A stretch of DNA of 50,417 nucleotides from Pseudomonadota bacterium (GTDB taxonomy: Bacteria; Myxococcota_A; UBA9042; GCA-2863065): contig SXOO01000075.1 in the NCBI GenBank assembly GCA_005776725.1, forward strand, positions 1-50,417, written 5' to 3'. A program made the position numbers and the translations under genes. The notes beneath the pieces were generated by a model, which searched no databases, had not been told where the DNA came from, and worked only from the letters and a program-made list of their open reading frames with translations. Shown piece after piece: positions 9,832 to 17,963 of the stretch (position 1 is the first letter of the stretch; each line of letters starts with the position of its first letter).

Positions 9832-11778
9832 ATGAGCATCTCCGGCAACTCCTCCTTCGCCCGTCGCGCCGCGCTTTTGGGGAGCGTCGTGTTCCTGGCC
9901 GTCGCGGTGTGGTGGCTGCGCCTCGACCTCCGGGTCGAAGCGGAAAACCCCGCGGCTCTCGGCGCAGCGGCTGCCTCGGCCCCACGGCCGCGCGAAGCAC
10001 CGCCGCACGCTGCGGTCCCGGCCGCGACTCACCTGAGCGTCCGCGAGGCGCTCCTTGCCTCCTACGCGCTCACCGTAGAGACGCGTATGCCGGCGGACAG
10101 CGCGCGCCCCACGCTGGCAATCGCGGGCACCGTCGACTTCGGACGGGACCTGACGCGTGGACCCGATCTCGCGGGCGACGCGTGGGTCGTGGGGCGGATC
10201 CGAGACCTCTCGGTCACGGGCACGCCGGACCTCGTTACTCGGTTCGGAGTCGGCGCCAACCCCGCTCGTGAGGTGCATCGCTTCGCGGCGGAGGTGGACG
10301 AGGCTGGGGAGATCACGCAGCTGCGGTTCGACAAGGCCATGCCATTCGGCCTCCGGAATACGCTCGCGACGGCGCTGTACGGCCTTGCGGTCGCCCGCGA
10401 CGGTGCCGACGCGCAGGACCGCTGGAGTCGTATCGAGGCGGACGGCAATGGCGGCTCGCGGCTCGTGTCTTACGCGAAGACCGAGGCGACCGTGTCGAAG
10501 TCCTGGGAGTACGGGACCACGGTTCACGCGCCGGACGCACCGCCCGGCCGTGGGGAGACGCGGCTAACGTACGACTCGCACGGCCTGCAGGCCGCTACGT
10601 GCCGCTACACGCGCAAGGTCGGCTTCGGGACCCGCGGGCTGGGGGAAACCTCGGTGGCCGGCCTAGTGACCCTGGCGCGAGCCACTCCAGCGGGGGACGC
10701 CGAGGACTGGGTCGAGAGCGTCGACCCCACGGAGCTCGTACCGCCCGACAAGGAGGAGCTGCCGGCCCCGTCTCCACCCGCGGCACCCCTGGCCGACTCG
10801 ATCGATGGCTTCCTCGACCTCGCGAGCTCGGCCCATCATGGGCGCCGCTTCAACGAGCGCGTCGCGGTCGTCCGCTCGTTCGCCGAGTGGCTGGCGGCGG
10901 ATGACGCCCGAGTCGTTGAGCTCGCCGCCCGCCTCGGCGCGGGTGAGAGCGACCCCGACCGGCTCCGCGTCCTGTCGGAGGCCCTCTCGCTGGCGGGGAC
11001 AGGGGCGGCTCAAGACGTCCACGCCGCCGCGATCGCCAACCCGGCCACGCCGGCTGACGTGCGTTTCTCGCTGACGGTTGCGGTCACGTTCCACGAACAG
11101 CCGGGCGAGGCGCTGGTGGCGGCGCTGCTGCAGCAGCTCGAGCTCCCTGAGAGCCCGCTTCGCCTGCCGGCCGCGCTGGCGCTTGCGGCGCAAGCCAACC
11201 TCCAGACCGATCGTTTCCCGCCGCTGGCGGCGCAGCTCTCAGCGCTGATCCTGGAGCGCGCGGTGGCGGCGCTTCAGCCACCCGAGGGGGCGGCGCCGGT
11301 CGCGGTGGAAGAACAGCGGCTGTGGCTGCGTGCGCTGGGCAACCGAGGCGGCAAGGACATCTGGTCGATCGTCCAGCCGTACCTCAAGGCCCAGGACGGC
11401 GACTCGCGCTGGTTCGCGATCGAGGCGCTGCGCTTCGTCCGCATGCCTGCGGCGCGCCAGGCGCTCGCGGCGGCCATGCTGGCCGAGCCTTACGCCCGGA
11501 ATCGACGGGCCGCGGTGGAGACGGCGATGTACCACCCTCAGCAGGCCATGCAGGGCCCTGTCCTCAAGGCTCTGAAGGACGACCCGCACGGCAGCGTCCG
11601 GCTCGGCGCCGCCTACGCGGTCGCCGCCTGGTCGGTGGTTACCCCTGCGCTCCAGACGGCGCTCGACGAGGCCGTCGCGCGCGAGGTGAACCCACAGGTG
11701 AAGGAGATCCTCACGGGTCTCGCGGAGAAGTACGACGTGGAGCCCTCTTCCGCCGACGTGCTGGAGGCCCAGCCATGA
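9832..11778 (+). CDS. membrane-anchored HEAT-repeat protein with vitellogenin-like layout
   Basis: A 648-residue protein with one N-terminal membrane segment (residues about 12-30), so most of it faces the periplasm. An Ala/Pro-rich linker leads to a beta-rich region of about residues 70-310 (SYALTVETR, then DAWVVGRI, then FAAEVDEAGEITQLRF, then SWEYGTTV). Residues about 330-640 are alpha-helical repeats of HEAT type (LPAALALAAQANL; DSRWFAIEALRFV; GSVRLGAAYAVAAW). A beta sheet followed by a helical HEAT domain recalls the N-terminal module of vitellogenin-like large lipid-transfer proteins; that comparison rests on layout, not on a search. ATG 9832 follows GAGGGA at a suitable distance. The stop overlaps the next start by four bases (ATGA), so it is translationally coupled to the Cys-rich lipoprotein. 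Confidence 0.65.
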   Translation: MSISGNSSFARRAALLGSVVFLAVAVWWLRLDLRVEAENPAALGAAAASAPRPREAPPHAAVPAATHLSVREALLASYALTVETRMPADSARPTLAIAGTVDFGRDLTRGPDLAGDAWVVGRIRDLSVTGTPDLVTRFGVGANPAREVHRFAAEVDEAGEITQLRFDKAMPFGLRNTLATALYGLAVARDGADAQDRWSRIEADGNGGSRLVSYAKTEATVSKSWEYGTTVHAPDAPPGRGETRLTYDSHGLQAATCRYTRKVGFGTRGLGETSVAGLVTLARATPAGDAEDWVESVDPTELVPPDKEELPAPSPPAAPLADSIDGFLDLASSAHHGRRFNERVAVVRSFAEWLAADDARVVELAARLGAGESDPDRLRVLSEALSLAGTGAAQDVHAAAIANPATPADVRFSLTVAVTFHEQPGEALVAALLQQLELPESPLRLPAALALAAQANLQTDRFPPLAAQLSALILERAVAALQPPEGAAPVAVEEQRLWLRALGNRGGKDIWSIVQPYLKAQDGDSRWFAIEALRFVRMPAARQALAAAMLAEPYARNRRAAVETAMYHPQQAMQGPVLKALKDDPHGSVRLGAAYAVAAWSVVTPALQTALDEAVAREVNPQVKEILTGLAEKYDVEPSSADVLEAQP

Positions 11779-14219
11779 AGCGGTGGATCGCTCTCGCCCT
11801 CCTCGCCACGCTGTCGGCGTGCGGCTCCACTGAAGAACCGGGCACCGCGCCCGCCGACACTGCAACCGGCGACGTGGACGGCTCGTCGGACGGCACCGAT
11901 ACCGATACGTCGTCGCCCGACGTGCCGGACGTCCCCTCGGGCGACGACGTCGAGGAGCCGGACATCCCGGATGTCCCCAACGACGACACCGGCGAGCCCC
12001 CGGACTCGGGCCCTGGTGAGCCCGACACCGCCGATACGGCCGCCCCCGACTCCGTCGAGGCAGACTCGGCAGACCCGAAAGACACGCCGGCGGCCGACGA
12101 CACGCCGGGCCCGGAGGACATCGCGGTCCCCGACGTCGCCGAGCCGGAGGACGTCCCCGTGGAAGAGGACGCTGGGCCAGTTGAGGACACCCAGATCGAA
12201 GAGGACACCAGCGTCGAGATCGACGTCTGCGCCACCACCTGCGCGCCGCACAACGCGTGCGGCGACGACGGGTGCGGCGGCACGTGCGGCTCCTGCGAGT
12301 CGCCCCGTACGTGCGAGCTCGGGATCTGTGTGCTGGGCGGCTGCACGCCGGACTGCGTCGGCAAGGAGTGCGGCGACAACGGGTGCCTCGGAACTTGCGG
12401 CGAGTGCTCAGGAGGCTCCGTCTGCAGCGCAAAAGGTCAATGCGAGGCGCCGTGTATCCCGGACTGCGTGGGCAGGGTCTGCGGCGACGACGGCTGCGGG
12501 GGCTCCTGCGGCGATTGCAGCGAAGACTCTCAATGCAACAGCGGCGGGTGGTGCACCCCCAACACGTGGACGTGCGCCCCGCTCGGCTACGCCGCCGCGG
12601 ACTACTGCGACTGCGGCTGCGGCGCCGCCGACCCGGACTGCGGGCTCGCGTTCACCGCCCTGGTCGGGTGTGATGCCGATGAGGTGTGCAACGCAGGACT
12701 CTGCGAGGACTTCGTCCCGTCGAGCTGGACATGCAACCCGATCGACTACGGCAACAACGGGCCGTGCGACTGCGGCTGCGGCGCCCCTGACCTCGACTGC
12801 AAGAACCCAGCGGCCCCGATTCGAGGCTGCGACGGCCAGCAGTTCTGCAGCGAGGAGGGCACCTGTGAGGTCTGTGTCCCGACGTGTGAGGGCAAGGAGT
12901 GCGGCGGCGACGGCTGCGGCGGCAACTGCACGACCTGCAGCCAGCACGAAGACCCCGAGAAGCACGGCCACGCTTGCGTGAACTTCACGTGCGTACCCGG
13001 TTGCGCCGAAGCGCCCGTAGCCTGCCTCACCGCGGAGTGCGGCGACGACGGCTGCGGCGGCTCGTGCGGCGAGTGCGGTCCGCTCGAGACCTGCGACAGC
13101 GGGCACTGCGAACCCCAGGCGGGGGCTTCGTGCGCGGGCTTCTGCAAGGGCATCGCGCCTTCGGGTTGTTCGTGCACGGTCGGCTGCGAGCTCGATGGCA
13201 GCTGCTGCCCGGACTTCGAGGCGCTGTGCATGTGCACCCCGAACTGCGCCTCGGCGAACGCCTGTGGGCCCGATGGCTGCGGCGGCTCGTGCGGGACGTG
13301 TACGAAGCCGTCCGCCCCGCACTGCGGCGAGGGCGGCGTGTGCGGCGCGACCTGCGCGCCCCAGTGCGACGGGAAGGTGTGCGGCGGCGACGGCTGCGGT
13401 GGCAAGTGCGGCACCTGCGGCGGCGCCGCCACCTGCAATGCCTTCGGCAAGTGCGTCCCGCCAACCTGGACGTGCTTCGAGTGGTACTACGGCGAAGGGG
13501 AGGCCTGCGACTGCGCGTGCGGCGCGTCCGACCCGGACTGCGCAGTGTACGCCCTCACGTTCGGATGCCCCAGCGGCGCCAGCTGCGGCCCCTCGGGGCT
13601 CTGCGACGTGGCGCAATGCAACACTCGCGCAGACTGCAAGCTACCGCGGTGGTGCGTGGGGAGTTACCCGACCGGCACTGGCCTCCTGAAGGGCGTATGC
13701 CAGGTCCCGAACCCGCTCGGCCAGGCGGCAGGGGCCTCGTGCAACGTGGACGAGGACTGCGCCACCCTAATCTGCGCCGGTGGTCTATGCCGAAACCCGT
13801 GCGGGTGGGACTTCGACTGCCAGAGCGGCGAGCGCTGCCTCGGCCTCCCCATCGGCGATCCGCTGACCGGGCAGACGCGGGGCATCGTGGCCGTCTGCGA
13901 CAGCGCGTACGGCAGCGGCACGGCGTGCTCCTCGTCGGCCAGCTGCGGGAACGAGCAGTGCCTGGTCACGGTGGACCCGACCACGCTCAAGGCTTCGCAC
14001 CGATGCGGCGCCACGCCTGCCGGCGCGGAGGGCGCCTTCTGCTTCGGCTTCGACTGCGCGCCGGGCCTCGTCTGTCACAACGAGGTGTGCTCACGCCCCT
14101 GCCCCAGTGGCACGGTGGACTGCCCCGACGACCAGTGGTGTGAGCCCGGCGTTCTCCATGGAGGACTCTCCACCTCGGCGAGTGACGACGTGACCGTCCC
14201 GGTGTGCACCACGCCCTAG
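11775..14219 (+). CDS. Cys-rich lipoprotein with DDGCGG repeats and a somatomedin-B-like module
   Basis: An 814-residue surface lipoprotein. The signal ends in LLATLSAC (Cys16). A linker of about 130 residues made of Asp, Pro, Glu and Thr follows. The rest is built of Cys modules: seven copies of a C-x3-C-x3-CG(D/G)(D/N)GC(G/L)GxCG-type repeat, three modules of the form Y..G..CDC(G/A)CG..D(P/L)DC, and one stretch (CAGFCKG, GCSCTVGC, then SCCPDFEALC) whose Cys spacing matches the somatomedin-B fold. The C-terminal 250 residues hold DEDC-type modules. Such disulfide-rich proteins are expected on the cell surface and the partners are unknown. The start overlaps the preceding stop (ATGA). The gene is the last of its operon and converges on the lipoxygenase gene 58 bases away. 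Confidence 0.8.
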   Translation: MKRWIALALLATLSACGSTEEPGTAPADTATGDVDGSSDGTDTDTSSPDVPDVPSGDDVEEPDIPDVPNDDTGEPPDSGPGEPDTADTAAPDSVEADSADPKDTPAADDTPGPEDIAVPDVAEPEDVPVEEDAGPVEDTQIEEDTSVEIDVCATTCAPHNACGDDGCGGTCGSCESPRTCELGICVLGGCTPDCVGKECGDNGCLGTCGECSGGSVCSAKGQCEAPCIPDCVGRVCGDDGCGGSCGDCSEDSQCNSGGWCTPNTWTCAPLGYAAADYCDCGCGAADPDCGLAFTALVGCDADEVCNAGLCEDFVPSSWTCNPIDYGNNGPCDCGCGAPDLDCKNPAAPIRGCDGQQFCSEEGTCEVCVPTCEGKECGGDGCGGNCTTCSQHEDPEKHGHACVNFTCVPGCAEAPVACLTAECGDDGCGGSCGECGPLETCDSGHCEPQAGASCAGFCKGIAPSGCSCTVGCELDGSCCPDFEALCMCTPNCASANACGPDGCGGSCGTCTKPSAPHCGEGGVCGATCAPQCDGKVCGGDGCGGKCGTCGGAATCNAFGKCVPPTWTCFEWYYGEGEACDCACGASDPDCAVYALTFGCPSGASCGPSGLCDVAQCNTRADCKLPRWCVGSYPTGTGLLKGVCQVPNPLGQAAGASCNVDEDCATLICAGGLCRNPCGWDFDCQSGERCLGLPIGDPLTGQTRGIVAVCDSAYGSGTACSSSASCGNEQCLVTVDPTTLKASHRCGATPAGAEGAFCFGFDCAPGLVCHNEVCSRPCPSGTVDCPDDQWCEPGVLHGGLSTSASDDVTVPVCTTP

Positions 14220-14277
14220 GCGAGTGGGGCGACGCTGCGGCCACGCGTGACTGCGGATCGCTGCGCGGCGGCGCTCG

Positions 14278-15996
14278 TCAGATGTCTGTGCTGCGGGAGA
14301 CGTTCAGCGGGTCGAGGTAGACGTACGGCTGCTCGAGCCGCGAGTTCCGCAGCTGGATGGAGTCGGAGATCGCCACCAGCTTGCGCCGGAACGCCCCAAT
14401 GACGTCGTCGGCCTCGAAGCAGAGCTCGGGCCGAAAGGCCGGCGCGTCTCCGGAGTGCAGGATCGAGTGAACCGTGGGTCGGCTGAGCACCCACACCATG
14501 CCCATCTGAGCAAGCGACGTGTCGATGTCCGGAAAGGCCTTCCACAGCTGTGCTTCGGTGAGGGCGGCGGCCTGCTCTTCGGTCTCCGGAACGGGGGCGG
14601 CCACCTCCCCCGGCCCGCCGGGGATCCAGCCGTAAGCATCGAACTGCCCGTTGTTCACGGCGGCGTGCTGCGGGCCGGCGCGGAAGATGATCTCGGCCGC
14701 CAGCGCGAAGGCGTCGTCGCAGGTGGAGAGCGCCGCCGGAAAGCCGGGGATGTTCCCACCCTCCGGGGAGCCGACCTCGGCCACGAACCGCTGCAACTCG
14801 TAGTCGTTGCGCACGTCGTCGTGAGACTTGTACCAAAGCCGGAGAATGCGCCGCGTGTACTCCGAGATCGCCTCGTGAAGACGCAACGCGTCGTCGCGGT
14901 AGTAGTACCCGGAGAGCACCGACTCGTCGCAGACACCTCGCTCCGCCAGGTCCCGATGCAGCGTCCGCTCGGGGTAACGCCAGGTCGCCATGTGCATGCG
15001 ACCTGCGTTCATCGCGCCGGCCACGCCCGCTGCCACCGTGGTGTCGATGGTGCCGCCGGGCGCCAGGAGGCCACCGAGGGCCAGCTTGTTGATCGCCAGA
15101 TTGAAGTCGAAGTGCGGTTCGATCAGCTGGCGAAACGGGTGGTCCGGGTGCAGCTGTCGGAGCGCCGCCAGCGCGATCGCCCCGGTGACGAGGTGCGTCT
15201 CGACGAGGTGGTACGGCGCCTCGTGGACGTGCGTGTCTGCCGCCTGAAAGTGCGCCCGCGCGAGGAGCCACGCCGCCGGCGGGCTGAGCGGGCTGAACAC
15301 GAGGTTGGCCGCGGGCACCCCTTCCGGGCGGAGCTGCATGGCCAACGGACGAAGCGCCTCGTAGCCGTCCACCCAGAAGAGGCACCGCGGCGCGGCCAGC
15401 GTGATGCCCTGCTGAACGACGTGCTTCTGGATACGCGGATCGGCCATGTGCCGGTAGTCGACCTCGAAGAGGCGCCCGGCGGCGTGCAGCTCGGCCAGGG
15501 ACTTCGGCGGCTTGCCATCCGGGAGGCGGGGAAGGACCCCATCGGCCACGCGGAAGAGCTCGGTCTGCTCGAGCTCGCGCACGCGACGGATAGCCATCGG
15601 ATTCACACCGGACAGCCGCTGGCGACCGAACTCCAGGTCGTCGCGCCACGACGCCACCCGCGAGGGGTCGCCCTTCATGAGTCGATAGAGAGCTCGGTAC
15701 CCCTTCTCCGCGCGCAGCGGGAACAACCGCGCAAGGAGACGGGCCTTGACCTCGACCAGCCAGGTCCAGACGCGCTGCCCGCCCACGAGGGACAGGTGCG
15801 ATAGCGGGAAGTCGAGCTCCTTCGGCAGCGTGTCGAAGCTGCTCGGGAGGCGCCGGAAGTTCCCGGTCTCTGCCTCGCCGCCCAGGTCGTCGGCCTTGAA
15901 CACCAGGCGCCGACGCTGCAGCTCGATGGTCGCTTCGCGGGCCCGGCGCCGATCCTCGGACACATGCTGGGGCAGCTGAAAGCTCGAGGCGTTCAT
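14278..15996 (-). CDS. bacterial lipoxygenase
   Basis: A 572-residue non-heme iron lipoxygenase, which inserts O2 into polyunsaturated fatty acids to give hydroperoxides. All five expected iron ligands are visible: the paired His in HEAPYHLVETH (263 and 268), QHAAVN (His444, Asn448) and the C-terminal Ile572 that ends the protein. Further family landmarks are LHPDHP, IEPHFDFNLAIN and NNGQFDAYGWIPG. The length suits bacterial enzymes, which lack the PLAT domain; no signal peptide is evident. ATG 15996 follows GGAGG four bases away and overlaps the previous stop (ATGA). The gene is third in an operon behind two catalase-like proteins, which suggests that its hydroperoxide is passed to them. Regiospecificity cannot be read from the sequence by eye. 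Confidence 0.93.
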   Translation of the reverse strand: MNASSFQLPQHVSEDRRRAREATIELQRRRLVFKADDLGGEAETGNFRRLPSSFDTLPKELDFPLSHLSLVGGQRVWTWLVEVKARLLARLFPLRAEKGYRALYRLMKGDPSRVASWRDDLEFGRQRLSGVNPMAIRRVRELEQTELFRVADGVLPRLPDGKPPKSLAELHAAGRLFEVDYRHMADPRIQKHVVQQGITLAAPRCLFWVDGYEALRPLAMQLRPEGVPAANLVFSPLSPPAAWLLARAHFQAADTHVHEAPYHLVETHLVTGAIALAALRQLHPDHPFRQLIEPHFDFNLAINKLALGGLLAPGGTIDTTVAAGVAGAMNAGRMHMATWRYPERTLHRDLAERGVCDESVLSGYYYRDDALRLHEAISEYTRRILRLWYKSHDDVRNDYELQRFVAEVGSPEGGNIPGFPAALSTCDDAFALAAEIIFRAGPQHAAVNNGQFDAYGWIPGGPGEVAAPVPETEEQAAALTEAQLWKAFPDIDTSLAQMGMVWVLSRPTVHSILHSGDAPAFRPELCFEADDVIGAFRRKLVAISDSIQLRNSRLEQPYVYLDPLNVSRSTDI

Positions 15997-17963
15997 CGGT
16001 CCTCCGTCCGGCGCCGGGGCACCCCGAAGCTCGAATGAACCCAACGGCGCAGGCGCTGGATCCGTCCCACCACACGCCGCTCCGAGTCAGCCAACGAGCG
16101 CACATCCCACGGGCCAGCCGATGACGGGATCCCGAGGCTGGGCGGGTGGTTCTCTGGATCGAGGCACAGCAGCTCGGTGGCCTCGTCGGTGAGCGGGCGC
16201 TCGAGACGCAGGAGCCCGATGGAGTGCCAAGGATGGTCGGTCTCGTTCCAGTCGATCGAGGCGTCGAACCACTCGAGGGTGTCGCCCGGAGCGGGGCGAT
16301 GGGACTGCACCTCCAGCCGCACCTGCAGCGGCTCACCGCCCTCGAGGCGCCGGCGCAGCTCGCGCCGAAGGTAGTCGGGGGCGCGGTTGTCGCCCGCCGC
16401 GCGCTTCCTCGCGGCGAGCTCGTCCGTGTGTGTGAGGAGGCCGGTCTCCTGAACGGTGGGGTCCTGAGGCACAAGTCGGAAGCGCACGAGGCTCCTCTTG
16501 CCGTGCGGGGTGACCCAGAATCGAACGGACTGCGTGTAGTAGCGCAGCTCGCTGAAGCAGTGGGGGGCCCGGCGGAGCCCGGCTATCGCGGCCTCCCGCA
16601 TACGGCGGGCGCGCTCCTCCGATGGCGGCCGCAACCAGCGCACCAGGCGACTCGACGACGCGAAGAGCTCAGCCACGTTGGGCCACGGCGCGAATGACCC
16701 GGTCACGAAGTTGAAGTCCAGCGACCTCCCGACTCGAGGCTTGATGCGCACAGACGCTCCGCGTACGTCGGTGCTCGCGTCGTCGACCGAGGAGAGATTG
16801 GAGTAGCGCACCGTGAGCTCGTGGATCTCGTCTGGCCGAAACAGGTCGTGAGCGGGCATCTCCGAAGGCAACCCGGTGAACGTCCCCTCGACCCCGACGC
16901 CGGCGGTGTGTATGGGCCGACGTCCACCCTTGAGGAGCGTGGTCAGGGCCAACGCGGGCCCGGCGAACAGGTCTGTGACCGTCCAGCCGTCGGGTCCCTG
17001 GCCCACGTCGCGCGTGAAGTAGTCGGCGCTCTTCCGCGCGAAGCGCTGGTTGGCGACGAGGAGCACCACCAGCGACAGCCCGAAACCCCATCCGGTGGCC
17101 GCCGCCATGATGTCCTCGTTGTAGATGAGGAGCAGCGTGAGCAGAGTGGTGGCGTAGAGGATGGTGAAGATGCCGGCGACCAGTCGCCACACCCACTCGC
17201 GCGAGACGCGCATGGCGTAGAACGAGGCGAACGCGAGGCCGTTGAGGTACGGCGGCATCGACTCGAGCTGGTCCACGAGGAGGTCGAAAGCGGTGAAGCT
17301 GATGACGCCCGACTCCGGGCGAAGACCCAGCGGAATGCACGCCAGGAGGTCGTCGCTCAGGGGCTGGGCCGCCGAGGCGAATGTGGCGCTTCGCAGCCAC
17401 TCCACGACCTCCCAGGGGGCGTGCGGGAGGTAGACGATGAAGGCCCCCAAAAACAACATCACCGAGCCCTGGGCCAACCACAGCATGAAGAGCTGAGGAG
17501 GCCTGGTGTTCGCCGTCCCGCTCAGGCTTCGCTGGCTCCGGGCGTGCCGAGGCATCAGCGCAAACACCGCGTTGACTAGCGCGAAGGCCCCCATGACCTG
17601 ATGCAACAGGAACTCGTGCCTCGTATGCATCGCGGCGCTCTCGGCGTCGATCCACGCGACGCCTGCCGATGTCCCCAGCCAAAGCGCGAAGACCCCGGCC
17701 AGCAGGACGCGAGCCTGCTCGTCGAGGCGCATCGCCGCGTGGATCGAGAACATCGCCAGCGTGAGGGCCAGCGGGGACAAGAGGCGCAGTGTGGCGACCA
17801 GGGCCTCCGCGTGAGCGTGAAGCGCGGGCGTGTTGCGCATCTCATGGATTGAGACCGTGTGGAAGAACCCGTAGGTCTCCGCCGGGAAGAACAAATAGAC
17901 AAACGACAGAAAGAGAAACAGGGTCGCCTGGGCGAGCCAGACGATGGTCATCGCGCGGCTCAC
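15993..17963 (-). CDS. polytopic membrane protein fused to a degenerate catalase-like domain
   Basis: A 656-residue protein. Residues 1-310 carry about seven or eight hydrophobic segments (for example 8-26, 60-78, 86-104, 120-138, 160-180, 260-282 and 290-306). Residues about 350-640 resemble catalase-related hemoproteins in overall order: VRYSNLSSVDD, GASVRIKP, LDFNFVTG, VRFRLVP, DYLRRELRRRL, a DHPWHS segment and PPSLGIP. Three positions that bind or serve heme in the family are changed: the distal His is Tyr387, the active-site Asn is Val420, and no Tyr occupies the RxxxY proximal site near the C-terminus. It may therefore not bind heme, and could instead anchor or regulate its soluble relative. 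The start GTG 17963 overlaps the previous stop (GTGA) and the stop overlaps the lipoxygenase ATG. An alternative start is ATG 17951. Confidence 0.75.
   Translation of the reverse strand: MSRAMTIVWLAQATLFLFLSFVYLFFPAETYGFFHTVSIHEMRNTPALHAHAEALVATLRLLSPLALTLAMFSIHAAMRLDEQARVLLAGVFALWLGTSAGVAWIDAESAAMHTRHEFLLHQVMGAFALVNAVFALMPRHARSQRSLSGTANTRPPQLFMLWLAQGSVMLFLGAFIVYLPHAPWEVVEWLRSATFASAAQPLSDDLLACIPLGLRPESGVISFTAFDLLVDQLESMPPYLNGLAFASFYAMRVSREWVWRLVAGIFTILYATTLLTLLLIYNEDIMAAATGWGFGLSLVVLLVANQRFARKSADYFTRDVGQGPDGWTVTDLFAGPALALTTLLKGGRRPIHTAGVGVEGTFTGLPSEMPAHDLFRPDEIHELTVRYSNLSSVDDASTDVRGASVRIKPRVGRSLDFNFVTGSFAPWPNVAELFASSSRLVRWLRPPSEERARRMREAAIAGLRRAPHCFSELRYYTQSVRFWVTPHGKRSLVRFRLVPQDPTVQETGLLTHTDELAARKRAAGDNRAPDYLRRELRRRLEGGEPLQVRLEVQSHRPAPGDTLEWFDASIDWNETDHPWHSIGLLRLERPLTDEATELLCLDPENHPPSLGIPSSAGPWDVRSLADSERRVVGRIQRLRRWVHSSFGVPRRRTEDR

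Noticed and set aside
12408..13616. Antisense frame rich in Ala and Val under the Cys-rich lipoprotein
   Set aside because: It is the complement of repeated tgcggc codons, a by-product of the Cys/Gly repeats.
14216..16474. A 752-codon minus-strand frame overlapping the lipoxygenase
   Set aside because: The competing frame encodes a lipoxygenase with all iron ligands and the correct C-terminal Ile. This one is low-complexity and Arg/Ala-rich.
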